Both the position numbers and the translations under genes were made by a program. A model generated the notes under the pieces. It did no database searches and was not told where the DNA came from. It saw only the letters and a program-made list of their open reading frames with translations. 64,000 nt of DNA. Origin: Streptomyces sp. RPA4-2 (lineage in GTDB: Bacteria > Actinomycetota > Actinomycetes > Streptomycetales > Streptomycetaceae). The stretch covers positions 248,001 through 312,000 of the forward strand of contig NZ_CP050975.2 of assembly GCF_012273515.2 (NCBI RefSeq), read 5' to 3'. Position 1 is the stretch's first letter; the number at the start of each line of letters is the position of its first letter. Of this stretch, positions 7,940-16,204 are shown piece after piece.

Positions 7940-9706
7940 TCAGCCCGGAATCGGTGTGTTGTGCAGGTCGAAGCCGCGCCGGTCGCCGTAGCGGGCCAGG
8001 ACTTCCCGGTGGACCCGGGCGGTGCACTCGGCGGGCAGGTCGGCGGCGGGGATGCCCAGCCGCCGGGCGATGCGGTGCAGGGCGGCGGCGGCCCACGCCG
8101 GGTCGGCCAGGAAGGGGTCGGGGCCGCCGCGGTTGTGGTGCCACACGCCCAGGACACAGGCGGCGGCGAGCACCAGCACGTAGCGGTCGGTCAGGGCGAA
8201 CCAGGCCGGGCCCACCGGGTGGGCGGCGTCGGGGGGCGGCAGCGCCAGTACCCGGCTGCGCAGTTCGTGCAGTTCGGCGCTCAGCTGGCCGGCCAGGTTG
8301 CGCAGCGTGCGCTCGACGGCGGTGGAGCCGGGCACGGACGCGGCGGTGGCCAGCAGGGAGGCGCTGACGCTGTCGCGGCCGCAGGCCAGCGACAGTTGAC
8401 CGTAGTCGAAGGGCGGCAGCGGAGCACCGGGGCGGAACAGGGTCGCGGGTGCCTCGGCGCCGGTGAACCAGGACTTCTCGGCGAGGGACCGCAGTTGCGG
8501 GATGATCGTCGCCTGGCAGGCGGCCGTGCCGGCGTGTCCGAGGCTGACCACCGGCACGTCGCGGATGTGTTTCTGGAAGATGCCGACGGTGCCCTCGCGG
8601 GTGTAGATCTGCGAGCCGAGCACCGTCGCCAGGTCGTACATGGTGTCGCTGAGCACCTGGGGCAGCAGCAGTTTGACCGCGGCCGAGTAGATGCTGGTCT
8701 CGGCGGGCAGCAGGTGCAGCGCCCGGGTGGCCACCACGGCCATGCAGTCGTAGAGCAGCAGGTTGACGAAGGCCCCGGCGAGGGTGCCCGCCGTGTGCTG
8801 CGGGTCGGTGGGGTCCAGGCCGGTGCGGCCGGGCCGTTGGCTGCGGTCGACCAGGACGGCGGTGCGCAGGCCGGTGTCCACCGCCGCGGACACCATGGAG
8901 GCCATGAGGGTGCGGCTGACCTGGAAGGAGCGCAGGGCGGTCACCACTCCGCCGCCCAGGGGGCCCAGCAGGCTGTCGCGGGGGACGGCGCAGGCGTCGA
9001 GTTCCACTCCGGCGAAGAAACAGCCGCGCAGGCCGAGGGTGGCGGGACGGCGGGTGACCCGGTAGCGGTCGGGGGGCAGGGTGTGCGGATCGAGCAGCAG
9101 CACCGAGTGGGCGCCGGTGGTGCCCGGCTGCGGTTCGGTGCGGCAGAACAGCACCAGGGCGTCGGCGCGGTGCAGGTTGTTGATGACCGGTTTGACGCCG
9201 GTGACCGACAGGCCGTCGGCGTGCGCCTCGGCGCGCACCCCGCTGCGCACGAAGTCGTTGGTGTGGGCGGTCTCGTGCTGGGCGATGGCCGCCTTGGAGC
9301 CCGACAGCAGCAGGCCCGCCAGCCAGGTCCGCTGGTCGGCGCTGCCCTGCATCCACACGTCGGAGGCGGCCATGAAGGTGGTCATGCCGTAGCCGGCCCC
9401 GAGGGCGACGTCGCGGCGGAAGACCGCGCGCATCACCCGCAGCAGGGTTTCGGCGGAGTCGAACCGGCCGCCCAGTTCCGTCGGCACGAACTCGCGGCTC
9501 ATGCCGAAGTCGTCGAGCAGCCCCTCGGCGTCGGCGGACAGCGCGGCCCGCCGGTCGGCGTGCAGCAGTGCCCGGTAGCCGGCCGGGTTGGCCGGGTCGG
9601 CGGGGTCGCCCAGCAGCGCTTCCAGCCGGGCGACGCGGGCCGGGGCCTCGCTCGGGGGCAGGCCCTCGTGCAGCGGCGGCTGGGTCAGCAGCGCGGAGGT
9701 CACCAC
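7940..9706 (-). CDS. acyl-CoA dehydrogenase-family protein, probably acts on acyl-ACP
   Basis: A 588-aa flavoprotein of the acyl-CoA dehydrogenase superfamily. Recognisable parts are the N-terminal helical region, the middle beta domain with KPVINNLHRADALVLFCRT and GLRGCFFAGVELDACAVPR, and the C-terminal helical domain (SRTLMASMVSAAVDTGLRT). It is about 200 residues longer than housekeeping enzymes (~380 aa), the extra being C-terminal helical sequence. The GTG at 9706 overlaps the FAAL stop (TAGTG). In FAAL-containing clusters such enzymes make an alpha,beta-unsaturated acyl-ACP, and I infer that role here. The catalytic Glu cannot be placed confidently by eye. Confidence 0.85.
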   Translation of the reverse strand: MVTSALLTQPPLHEGLPPSEAPARVARLEALLGDPADPANPAGYRALLHADRRAALSADAEGLLDDFGMSREFVPTELGGRFDSAETLLRVMRAVFRRDVALGAGYGMTTFMAASDVWMQGSADQRTWLAGLLLSGSKAAIAQHETAHTNDFVRSGVRAEAHADGLSVTGVKPVINNLHRADALVLFCRTEPQPGTTGAHSVLLLDPHTLPPDRYRVTRRPATLGLRGCFFAGVELDACAVPRDSLLGPLGGGVVTALRSFQVSRTLMASMVSAAVDTGLRTAVLVDRSQRPGRTGLDPTDPQHTAGTLAGAFVNLLLYDCMAVVATRALHLLPAETSIYSAAVKLLLPQVLSDTMYDLATVLGSQIYTREGTVGIFQKHIRDVPVVSLGHAGTAACQATIIPQLRSLAEKSWFTGAEAPATLFRPGAPLPPFDYGQLSLACGRDSVSASLLATAASVPGSTAVERTLRNLAGQLSAELHELRSRVLALPPPDAAHPVGPAWFALTDRYVLVLAAACVLGVWHHNRGGPDPFLADPAWAAAALHRIARRLGIPAADLPAECTARVHREVLARYGDRRGFDLHNTPIPG

Positions 9707-11526
9707 TAGCTGCTCCGGACCATGGTGGGGGCGCTCTCGGCGCTGGGCACCGCGGGCGGTGTGATCAGGGCGCGCACGGCGGGGTCGAGGACGTCGTGGA
9801 GCGGGGTGATCTCGCCGCGCAGGAACAGGGAGCGCATCAGAGTGCGCTGGATCTTGCCGCTGGTGGTGCGGCGCACGGTGCCGGGGCGGACGAGGACGAC
9901 GTTGCCGGCGGGGACGTCGAAGTCCTGTCCGACGAGTGTCTGGATACCGCAGGCCAGCTCCCGCAGGCGGTCGGTGTCCGCACGGGGAAGGCGTGCCTCG
10001 TGGATCACTACGAGCTGCTCCCGGTCCGCTCCGACGGTGAACACCGCGCCGTGGCCGGCCGCGAGGGCGGGGCCGGTCTCCCGGATCGCCCACTCCACGT
10101 CCTGAGGGTAGATGTTGCGCCCGTTGAGGATGATGACTTCCTTCAAACGCCCGGTGATGTAGAGCTCGCCGTCGTCCACGGCGCCCAGGTCACCGGTGCG
10201 CAGGAAGGCGCCGGGGGTGTCCTGGAGGGTGGCGTGGAAGGTCTCGTCGGTCTCCAGTGGCTGGCGCCAGTAGCCCTGGGCGACGCTGTCGCCGCGCAGC
10301 CAGATCTCCCCGACCCGCCCGGGGGGCAGTTCCACGTCCGCCAGCGGGTCGACGACCCGCAGGTCGAAGTCGTGCGCCTGTCCCGAGCCGACCAGGGTGC
10401 GGGCGGCCGCGCCCTCGGCCGGGGCACGCAGTTCGTCCCTTTCCAGGGCGGCCGCGTCCACGCTCAGCCGGCGGGCCGGGACGTTCGGCCGGCCGCCGGA
10501 GACCACCAGGGTGGCCTCGGCGAGCCCGTAGCCGGGGTAGAGACTCGCGGCGCGCAGGCCGGCCGAGGCGAAGCGGCGGGCGAAGGCGTCGAGGGTCTGG
10601 GCCCGTACGGGTTCGGCGCCGCACAGGGCCAGGCGCCAGCTGGAGAGGTCGAGTTCGGCGAGGTGGGCGTCGGTGACGCGGCGGGTGCACAGGTCGTAGC
10701 AGAAGTTCGGGCCGCCGCTCACGGTCAGGCCGTACTCGCCGATCGCGCGCAGCCAGGCGACGGGCCGTTTGATGAAGGAGACCGGGGACAGCTGGACGCT
10801 CTGGGTGCCCAGCCACAGGGGGTGCAGCACATGGGCGATGAGGCCCATGTCGTGGTAGTGCGGCAGCCAGTTGGCGAAGCGGTCGTCGGCGGTGGTGCCC
10901 ATGAGGTGCTGCAGCGCCTCCTGGTTGGCCATCAGGTTGCGGTGGCTGACCATGACGCCGCGCGGTTTGCTGGTCGAGCCGGAGGTGTACTGCAGGAAGG
11001 CGATGTCGTCGGGGCCGACGCGGGGGGCGTGCCAGGCGTCGGCGGCCGTGGTGTCGTCGAGGTCGGTGGCGAGGCAAACCGTTTCTCCTCGGCCGGTCAC
11101 GGCCAGCCACAGGGAGGTGTCCGCCGCGTGCTCGGAGTCGGTCAGCACCAGCGTGGCCGCGGTGTCCCGGAGGATGCCGGAGACCCGCTGCAGCCGCTCG
11201 CCCCGGTCGCCGGGCAGCGGGGCGGGCACGGCGATCGCGCCGGCGTACAGGCATCCCACGAACGCGACGAGGAATTCCGGGCCGGGTGGGTACAGGAGCA
11301 GCACGGGCCGGCCCTGGGAGCCGAGTTCGTGCAGCCGTACCGCCAGGGCGCGGGCGCGGCGGTCGAGAGTGGAGTAGGTGAGGTGTTCGGCTTCGCTGAC
11401 GTCCCGCAGGAACACCTGGGCGTCCGCGTCGCCGAGCGCGGCGACCCGTTCCCGCATCAGCTGGGTGAAGGTGGTGAATGCAGCGGTCAACGTCAGCCCC
11501 CTCATGGCGCATACGAAGCGGGGCAC
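9706..11526 (-). CDS. fatty acyl-AMP ligase (FAAL)
   Basis: A 606-aa member of the adenylate-forming superfamily. It has the P-loop-like FLQYTSGSTSKPRGVMVSH, then SLYPGYGLAEATL and YITGRLKEVIILNGRNIYPQDVE. FAALs activate fatty acids as acyl-AMP and pass them to an ACP instead of CoA. The coding start could be GTG at 11526, which has AGAGGGG six bases upstream, or ATG at 11505 with no visible ribosome site; I prefer the GTG. It is the first gene of the leftward operon and reads away from the SARP activator. It would supply the fatty-acid starter for the downstream ACP, dehydrogenase and PKS. Confidence 0.92.
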   Translation of the reverse strand: MPRFVCAMRGLTLTAAFTTFTQLMRERVAALGDADAQVFLRDVSEAEHLTYSTLDRRARALAVRLHELGSQGRPVLLLYPPGPEFLVAFVGCLYAGAIAVPAPLPGDRGERLQRVSGILRDTAATLVLTDSEHAADTSLWLAVTGRGETVCLATDLDDTTAADAWHAPRVGPDDIAFLQYTSGSTSKPRGVMVSHRNLMANQEALQHLMGTTADDRFANWLPHYHDMGLIAHVLHPLWLGTQSVQLSPVSFIKRPVAWLRAIGEYGLTVSGGPNFCYDLCTRRVTDAHLAELDLSSWRLALCGAEPVRAQTLDAFARRFASAGLRAASLYPGYGLAEATLVVSGGRPNVPARRLSVDAAALERDELRAPAEGAAARTLVGSGQAHDFDLRVVDPLADVELPPGRVGEIWLRGDSVAQGYWRQPLETDETFHATLQDTPGAFLRTGDLGAVDDGELYITGRLKEVIILNGRNIYPQDVEWAIRETGPALAAGHGAVFTVGADREQLVVIHEARLPRADTDRLRELACGIQTLVGQDFDVPAGNVVLVRPGTVRRTTSGKIQRTLMRSLFLRGEITPLHDVLDPAVRALITPPAVPSAESAPTMVRSS

Positions 11527-11771
11527 AGGACGCCCCTCTGCCGCCGAGCATGCTCATCGTGAGATCGCGGGCTAAAGCGCCGCTTGCGATGCACCGCCCC
11601 TTCACAGAATTCAGGGGTACGCCTGTCCGAATTTGGGGTGTGGCCGACGCCTACATTGGGGCAGCACGGTCTGTCGTCGGGGTTCCGCGGAGCGAGCGGG
11701 CGACGAGCGGCTCCGGCGCGCGTCGGCCGTCCGGTCCCGCCGGCCGATGCGACGGAGAAGAGGGTGGGAGC
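11527..11771. promoter_or_regulatory. divergent promoter region between FAAL operon and SARP gene
   Basis: These 245 bp separate the leftward biosynthetic operon from the rightward regulator, so both promoters should lie here. The AT-richest part is 11600-11665. An inverted repeat CCCCT...AGGGG brackets an EcoRI-like GAATTC core at about 11594-11615. I see no clear SARP heptamer direct repeat and no convincing -35/-10 pair, so no site is assigned. Confidence 0.45.
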
Positions 11772-14396
11772 ATGCGTTTTCGGATTCTGGGTCCTTTGGA
11801 GATCACCTCGTCCGCGGCGGCCGAACCGGTCCGGCCCCGGGCTGCCAAGATCCGTGCGGTGCTCGCGACCCTGCTGGTCAGGGCCAACGAGATCGTCTCG
11901 GTGGACAGTCTCATCGACGAGCTGTGGGGCGAGCACCCGCCGCGCACCGCGACGACCACCCTTCAGGTCTACGTCTCGCAGCTGCGCAAGCTGCTGCACA
12001 CCGCCGACCCGGAGTACGGCCGGGACGCGTTGGTCACCCGCCCGCCCGGGTACGCGCTGCACCTGGATCCCGCGCAGCTCGATCTGACGGTGTTCGAGGA
12101 ACTGCACCACAACGGCCAGAAGGCGCTGCTGCGCGGCGACCACGCCGCCGCCGCGGATCTGCAGCGCCGTGCGCTGCAGCTGTGGCGTGCCCCGCTGGCC
12201 TCCGACACCCCGCACGGCGCGCTGCTGGCCCGGACCGCGGTGCGGCTGGCCGAGGTCCGGGCCGCCGCCCTGGAGCAGCGCATGCGTGCCGAGCTGCGGC
12301 TCGGTCACCATCAGCGGCTGATCGGTGAACTCCACTCCGCCGTGGCCGAGATGCCGATGCGCGAGGAGTTCCACATGCTGCTGATGACGGCCCTGTACCG
12401 GGCCGGGCGGCAGGCGGAGGCGTTACGGATCTTCGCGCAGCTGCGCCAGACCCTCGTCGCGGAACTGGCCATCGAGCCGGGGCAGCCGCTCCAGCTGCTC
12501 CACCAGCGGATCCTGTCGGGCGACACGGAACTGCTGCACCCCGCCCCGCTCCCCCGCACGTCCGAGGAGAGCGCGCCGCAGGACAGCGGGCCCGAGACGA
12601 CACCGGACACGGGCCGTCCCGGGCAGGTCCCGCTGCCCGGCCGGACAGCGAACCGGCTGCCCCCGCGCGACCCGGTGTTCGTCGGCCGCTCCGACGAACT
12701 GGACCGGCTGGGCGCCCTGTTGCGCGACATCCCGGCCGGCGGCTGTGCGGCGGTCGCCGGGGCGGCCGGCATCGGCAAGACCGCGCTCGCCGTCGCCGCC
12801 GGCCACGAGCTGGGCGACCTCTTCCCCGACGGCCGGGTCTTCCTCGAGGTGGGCGGTCCGCGGCAGGCCGACCCGGCGGACCTGCTGACCCGTCTGCTGC
12901 AGCGGCTCGGGGTGGAGGGACCGCTGCCCGCCGGCGTGGCCGGGCTGCGCCGCGTCCTGGACCGGCTGACCGAGGACCGGCGGATCCTGCTGATCCTGGA
13001 CGGCGCCGAATCCCCCGACCACATACGGGCGTTGCTGCCGGCCACGGCGGGCAGCACGGCGCTGATCACGTGCCGGCGGGTGCCGGAGGGACTGACCGAC
13101 CGGGTGCTGGAACTGGACGTGCTCCCCCAGGACGAGGCCCGCCGGCTGTTCACCGCGGCGGCCGGCCGCCTGATCCCGCAGCACGGCGGCGAGACACCGG
13201 TCCGCGAGATCGCCGCACTGTGCGAGGGGCTGCCGCTGGCACTGCGGGCGGCGGCGGCACGGCTGGCCTCCCGCCCCAACTGGGGCCCGGAGATGCTGGC
13301 CGCCCGGCTGCGCGGTGAACAGCGGCGGCTGGCGGAACTGAGCGCCGCGGCGCCGGGCTTCCACGACCGGCTGCGCTCCTGCTACGAGGAGACGGAGCCG
13401 GTACTGCGGCGCGCCTTCCGTCTGCTGGGGCTCGTGCCCGTGGGCCCCTTCGACACCCGGACCGCCGCCGCGGTCCTCGGGGAGGACGTGGCCAAGACCG
13501 GTGAGCTGCTGGACTCTCTGGTCAAGGCCCAGCTGCTGCGCCGGGTGGCGGGCGGCCCGGAGCACGGCACGCACCACCGGATGCATCCGCTGTGGCGGCT
13601 GCTGGCCCTGGAGTGCCTGGCCTCGGAGAGCCCGGCCGCGGAGGCGCGGGCGGCCACCGCCAGACTGGCGCGGGAGTTCACCGGGCAGCTGCGCGAGGCC
13701 GACGGCCACGCCGAACGGTGCGGGATACATCCGCTGGAGCTGTTCAGCCGGCGGCAGGACGGGCTGGTGGACGTCGTACGCCGGTGTCACGCGGCCGGCC
13801 TGTGGGCGCAGACGGTGGAACTCGCCGACGCCATGACCGGCTTCCTGGAGGCCCGGGCGGCCTGGGACACCTGGGAGGCCTGTCACGCCCTGGCGCTGGA
13901 GGCGGCACGCCAGCAGGAGGACCTCGCCGCCGAGGCCCGGCTGCTGCGGTCGCTGGGCGACCTGGCCTGGCAGCGGCGGCAGCTCACGGCGGCCGGCGAG
14001 TTCTACGAGCGGGCGCTGCTGACGGCCGACGCGGCGGCGGCGGCCACCGAACGCGGCCGGGCCCTGGTCGGCCTGGCCGACCTGCAGTTGGACGCGGGCG
14101 GGCTGGAGGAGGCCGCGGCGCTGCTGTCCCCCGCGCTCGACGCGGTGGCCGACGACCCCCGGGGCCGCTACGAGGCACACCGGGTGCTGGGCCTGCTGGC
14201 CCTGGAGAACGTCGGGGCGGACACGGCCGAGGCGCACTTCGCCGACTGCCTGGGCCTGGCGACGACCCTGCGCGACCCGCGCCTGGAGTCCTACGCGCAA
14301 CGGTGGCTCGACCGGGTGCAGGGCCAGGGCCACCGGCCCGCGGGCTGGTCGGAGATACGGCCCGGGGTGTGGCGCCTGGCACCCTGCGCCAACTGA
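11772..14396 (+). CDS. SARP-family transcriptional activator, AfsR-type (SARP-NB-ARC-TPR)
   Basis: An 874-aa pathway regulator. Residues 1-95 are the OmpR-type winged helix (MRFRILGPLEI, LIDELWGEHPP, VYVSQLRKLL) and residues ~100-245 the bacterial transcriptional activation domain. A Pro-rich linker follows, then an NB-ARC ATPase from ~335 with P-loop GAAGIGKTAL and LLILDGAES as Walker B. TPR-like helices fill the C-terminus (GDLAWQRRQLTAAGEFYERAL). The ATG at 11772 follows GAGGGTGGGAG. Codon 218 (12423-12425) is TTA, rare in Streptomyces and dependent on the bldA tRNA, so translation is probably tied to development. It is divergent from the FAAL operon and the likeliest activator of it. SARPs usually bind spaced heptamer repeats overlapping -35 regions. 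Confidence 0.92.
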   Translation: MRFRILGPLEITSSAAAEPVRPRAAKIRAVLATLLVRANEIVSVDSLIDELWGEHPPRTATTTLQVYVSQLRKLLHTADPEYGRDALVTRPPGYALHLDPAQLDLTVFEELHHNGQKALLRGDHAAAADLQRRALQLWRAPLASDTPHGALLARTAVRLAEVRAAALEQRMRAELRLGHHQRLIGELHSAVAEMPMREEFHMLLMTALYRAGRQAEALRIFAQLRQTLVAELAIEPGQPLQLLHQRILSGDTELLHPAPLPRTSEESAPQDSGPETTPDTGRPGQVPLPGRTANRLPPRDPVFVGRSDELDRLGALLRDIPAGGCAAVAGAAGIGKTALAVAAGHELGDLFPDGRVFLEVGGPRQADPADLLTRLLQRLGVEGPLPAGVAGLRRVLDRLTEDRRILLILDGAESPDHIRALLPATAGSTALITCRRVPEGLTDRVLELDVLPQDEARRLFTAAAGRLIPQHGGETPVREIAALCEGLPLALRAAAARLASRPNWGPEMLAARLRGEQRRLAELSAAAPGFHDRLRSCYEETEPVLRRAFRLLGLVPVGPFDTRTAAAVLGEDVAKTGELLDSLVKAQLLRRVAGGPEHGTHHRMHPLWRLLALECLASESPAAEARAATARLAREFTGQLREADGHAERCGIHPLELFSRRQDGLVDVVRRCHAAGLWAQTVELADAMTGFLEARAAWDTWEACHALALEAARQQEDLAAEARLLRSLGDLAWQRRQLTAAGEFYERALLTADAAAAATERGRALVGLADLQLDAGGLEEAAALLSPALDAVADDPRGRYEAHRVLGLLALENVGADTAEAHFADCLGLATTLRDPRLESYAQRWLDRVQGQGHRPAGWSEIRPGVWRLAPCAN

Positions 14397-15006
14397 GCGG
14401 CTGTCAGCTCAGGGTCACCTTCACGTCCGACTCGGAAGCCGCACCGCAGTCGAACCTGATCGTTTGATTCTTGCCGGTCAGGAGCAGCGGCTCTCCACAT
14501 GAAGTGGGCATGCGTCGTTTCGCGGGGCTTCAGCGTGCCCGGATGATGCGTCGGAGCGGCGGGCCCTTCGTACGGCTGACCGTGCGGGCCGCCGGCAGAA
14601 CCCCGGACGCGGCGTCCGACGCCCCCTGCGCCGAGCGCACAGAACCGGCCTTCCGGGCCTGCGTCCGCGCTCCCCCAAGGGCCCCGCAGGGCTGCCACAG
14701 AGATCCCCCATGCCGCACACAACACAGCCGCAAGCGGCCGGTGGTGCAGTAGGACAGGTCACATCCCGTTCAGGAGGAAACGAAGAGATCCAGCCGATCG
14801 AGGAGATCGCGGAGCTCACGGGGATCGCGGAACGGCTGCCCGCACGCCGAGGGGATCACGAGCACGTCGGCGGCGGCGCAGACAGGATCCCCCGCCCCAA
14901 CCGCCGCGCACGGATTCCCGGCGATCGCCCGGCGTTGTGTGAAAGCCGGCCGTGCAACGAGGCATGCGTTGTCCCGCACTTGGATACAGAAAGCCGGTAT
15001 CTCGTC
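14397..15006 (+). other. 610-bp intergenic region before PAS-LuxR gene
   Basis: No convincing gene is seen. An in-frame extension of the PAS-LuxR frame runs back to an ATG at 14710, but its translation lacks any domain character and has atypical codon use, so I treat it as leader. The long spacing suggests a complex promoter for the regulator. No strong hairpin or named operator was found. Confidence 0.4.
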
Positions 15007-15711
15007 ATGACCACCAGCATCACGGATGTCCCGCTCACCAACGACCGGTCGACCACCTCGCACCCCTCGGCCGGACACCGGTACACCTACGCCGCCCGTT
15101 CGGTGTCGGCGGCCGGCCGACGCACCTACACCGCCCACCTCAATCCCGAACGGCGCATCGTCGCGGCCGAGCCCGACTTCTCCCGCCGGTTCGGACGTAC
15201 CTCGGCCGACACCTGCGGCCGCAGCCTGTACGAGCTGCTCCACCCGAGTTCCCCGTCCTATCTGGACCGGCACTTCACACGTCTGTCGGAGGGGCGGTGC
15301 AACCGCTTCGACGAGCGGATGGTCGGCCTCGGTGACTCGGGCCGTGTGTTCTCCGCCGGGATCACCGGAATCGCGGTCCACGACACCACAGGTGGGCTCG
15401 CTGGCATCGTTGTCCAAGTCCGGCCCGACCAGGAGGCCACGGCCGCCGAGGAGCCGGCCGTGCACGCCCCGGAGCGGCTGCTGAGCAAGCTCGACGCGCA
15501 GGTCCTGGAGGGTGTCGCCGCCGGCGCCTCCACCGTGCAGCTCGCCGCGCGCCTCTACCTCAGCCGACAGGGCGTCGAGTACCACGTCGGGCTCATGCTG
15601 CGGAAGCTCAAGGCTCCCAACCGGGCCGCCCTCGTCGCCCGTGCCCACTCCCTGGGCATGCTGACGGTGGGTCACTGGCCCCCGCGTGTGCCCCCGGAGT
15701 TCGTCAAGTAG
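15007..15711 (+). CDS. PAS-LuxR transcriptional regulator (PimM type)
   Basis: A 234-aa regulator with an N-terminal PAS sensor domain (RIVAAEPDFSRRFGRTSADT through AVHDTTGGLAGIVVQVRP, about residues 45-150) and a C-terminal LuxR helix-turn-helix (LDAQVLEGVAAGASTVQLAA, then YLSRQGVEYHVGLMLRKL, about 165-225). Size and order match the small PAS-LuxR activators that control polyene macrolide clusters. The ATG at 15007 is chosen because homology begins just after it; an upstream in-frame ATG at 14710 would add 99 residues without recognisable sequence. A strong hairpin terminator follows. Its target may be the PKS operon, but no operator of the PimM type was identified by eye. Confidence 0.85.
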   Translation: MTTSITDVPLTNDRSTTSHPSAGHRYTYAARSVSAAGRRTYTAHLNPERRIVAAEPDFSRRFGRTSADTCGRSLYELLHPSSPSYLDRHFTRLSEGRCNRFDERMVGLGDSGRVFSAGITGIAVHDTTGGLAGIVVQVRPDQEATAAEEPAVHAPERLLSKLDAQVLEGVAAGASTVQLAARLYLSRQGVEYHVGLMLRKLKAPNRAALVARAHSLGMLTVGHWPPRVPPEFVK

Positions 15712-15761
15712 AGCGGCCGAACCGGCCTGGTCCAGCCTGCCCCCCGAGCTGGATGCTCCCG

Positions 15762-15795
15762 CCGGGTCCCTGGCCGTCACCGGCCAGGGACCCGG
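15762..15795 (+). terminator. intrinsic terminator hairpin after PAS-LuxR gene
   Basis: A perfect inverted repeat with 15-bp arms (15762-15776 and 15781-15795) and a TCAC loop, 50 bp past the stop codon. As is common in Streptomyces there is no U-tract. Confidence 0.8.
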
Positions 15796-16025
15796 GAACA
15801 TCGCACCCCCGGAAGCGGCATCGTGGTGGAGGCGGCCCGCACCGGACACGGCGTGCGGCGGACCGCCGAGGATCTCCTGTCCCAGGATGAGCCCGGTCCG
15901 CCCCCGTACGGACCTCCCGCCCCGTCCCGGGTCCCTCGTGCGAGGTGGGCCGGGGTACTGCGGCAGGCACCGCGAACCGCGCGGTGCCACGGAGGAGTTC
16001 GGCCGTGAGGGACTGCCGCCCCCCT

Positions 16026-16124
16026 AGGAGTGTGCCCGGCAGGAGTGTGCCCGCCAGGAGTGTGCCCGCCAGGAGTGCGGCCCGGCAGGGGCTTCGCGGC
16101 CCGGCAGGGGCTTCGCGGGCCGGG
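16026..16124. repeat. two short tandem repeats in a 493-bp intergenic region
   Basis: Three 15-bp units of AGGAGTGTGCCCGSC lie at 16026-16070, with a fourth degenerate unit to 16086. They are followed by two ~19-bp units beginning AGGGGCTTCGCGG at 16087-16124. They sit between the terminator of the PAS-LuxR gene and the 3' end of the LAL regulator. The rest of 15712-16204 shows no gene. Confidence 0.75.
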
Positions 16125-16204
16125 ATGTCCCGCTCGGCACAAGGTCTTCCGCCGCGCGCGAGGAGCGTGGTGGGTGTGCCGTCACCGGGCCCGTGCGGTG
16201 CGCT

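Noticed and set aside
14710..15006. N-terminal extension of the PAS-LuxR protein
   Set aside because: The frame is open but its translation shows no fold-like pattern and the family starts close to residue 1 of the 15007 ATG.
16026..16124. CRISPR-like short repeats
   Set aside because: Units are directly tandem with no unique spacers and only 15-19 bp long. The IGWP coding repeats at 34800-35060 were rejected for the same reason: they are coding repeats with diverged wobble bases.
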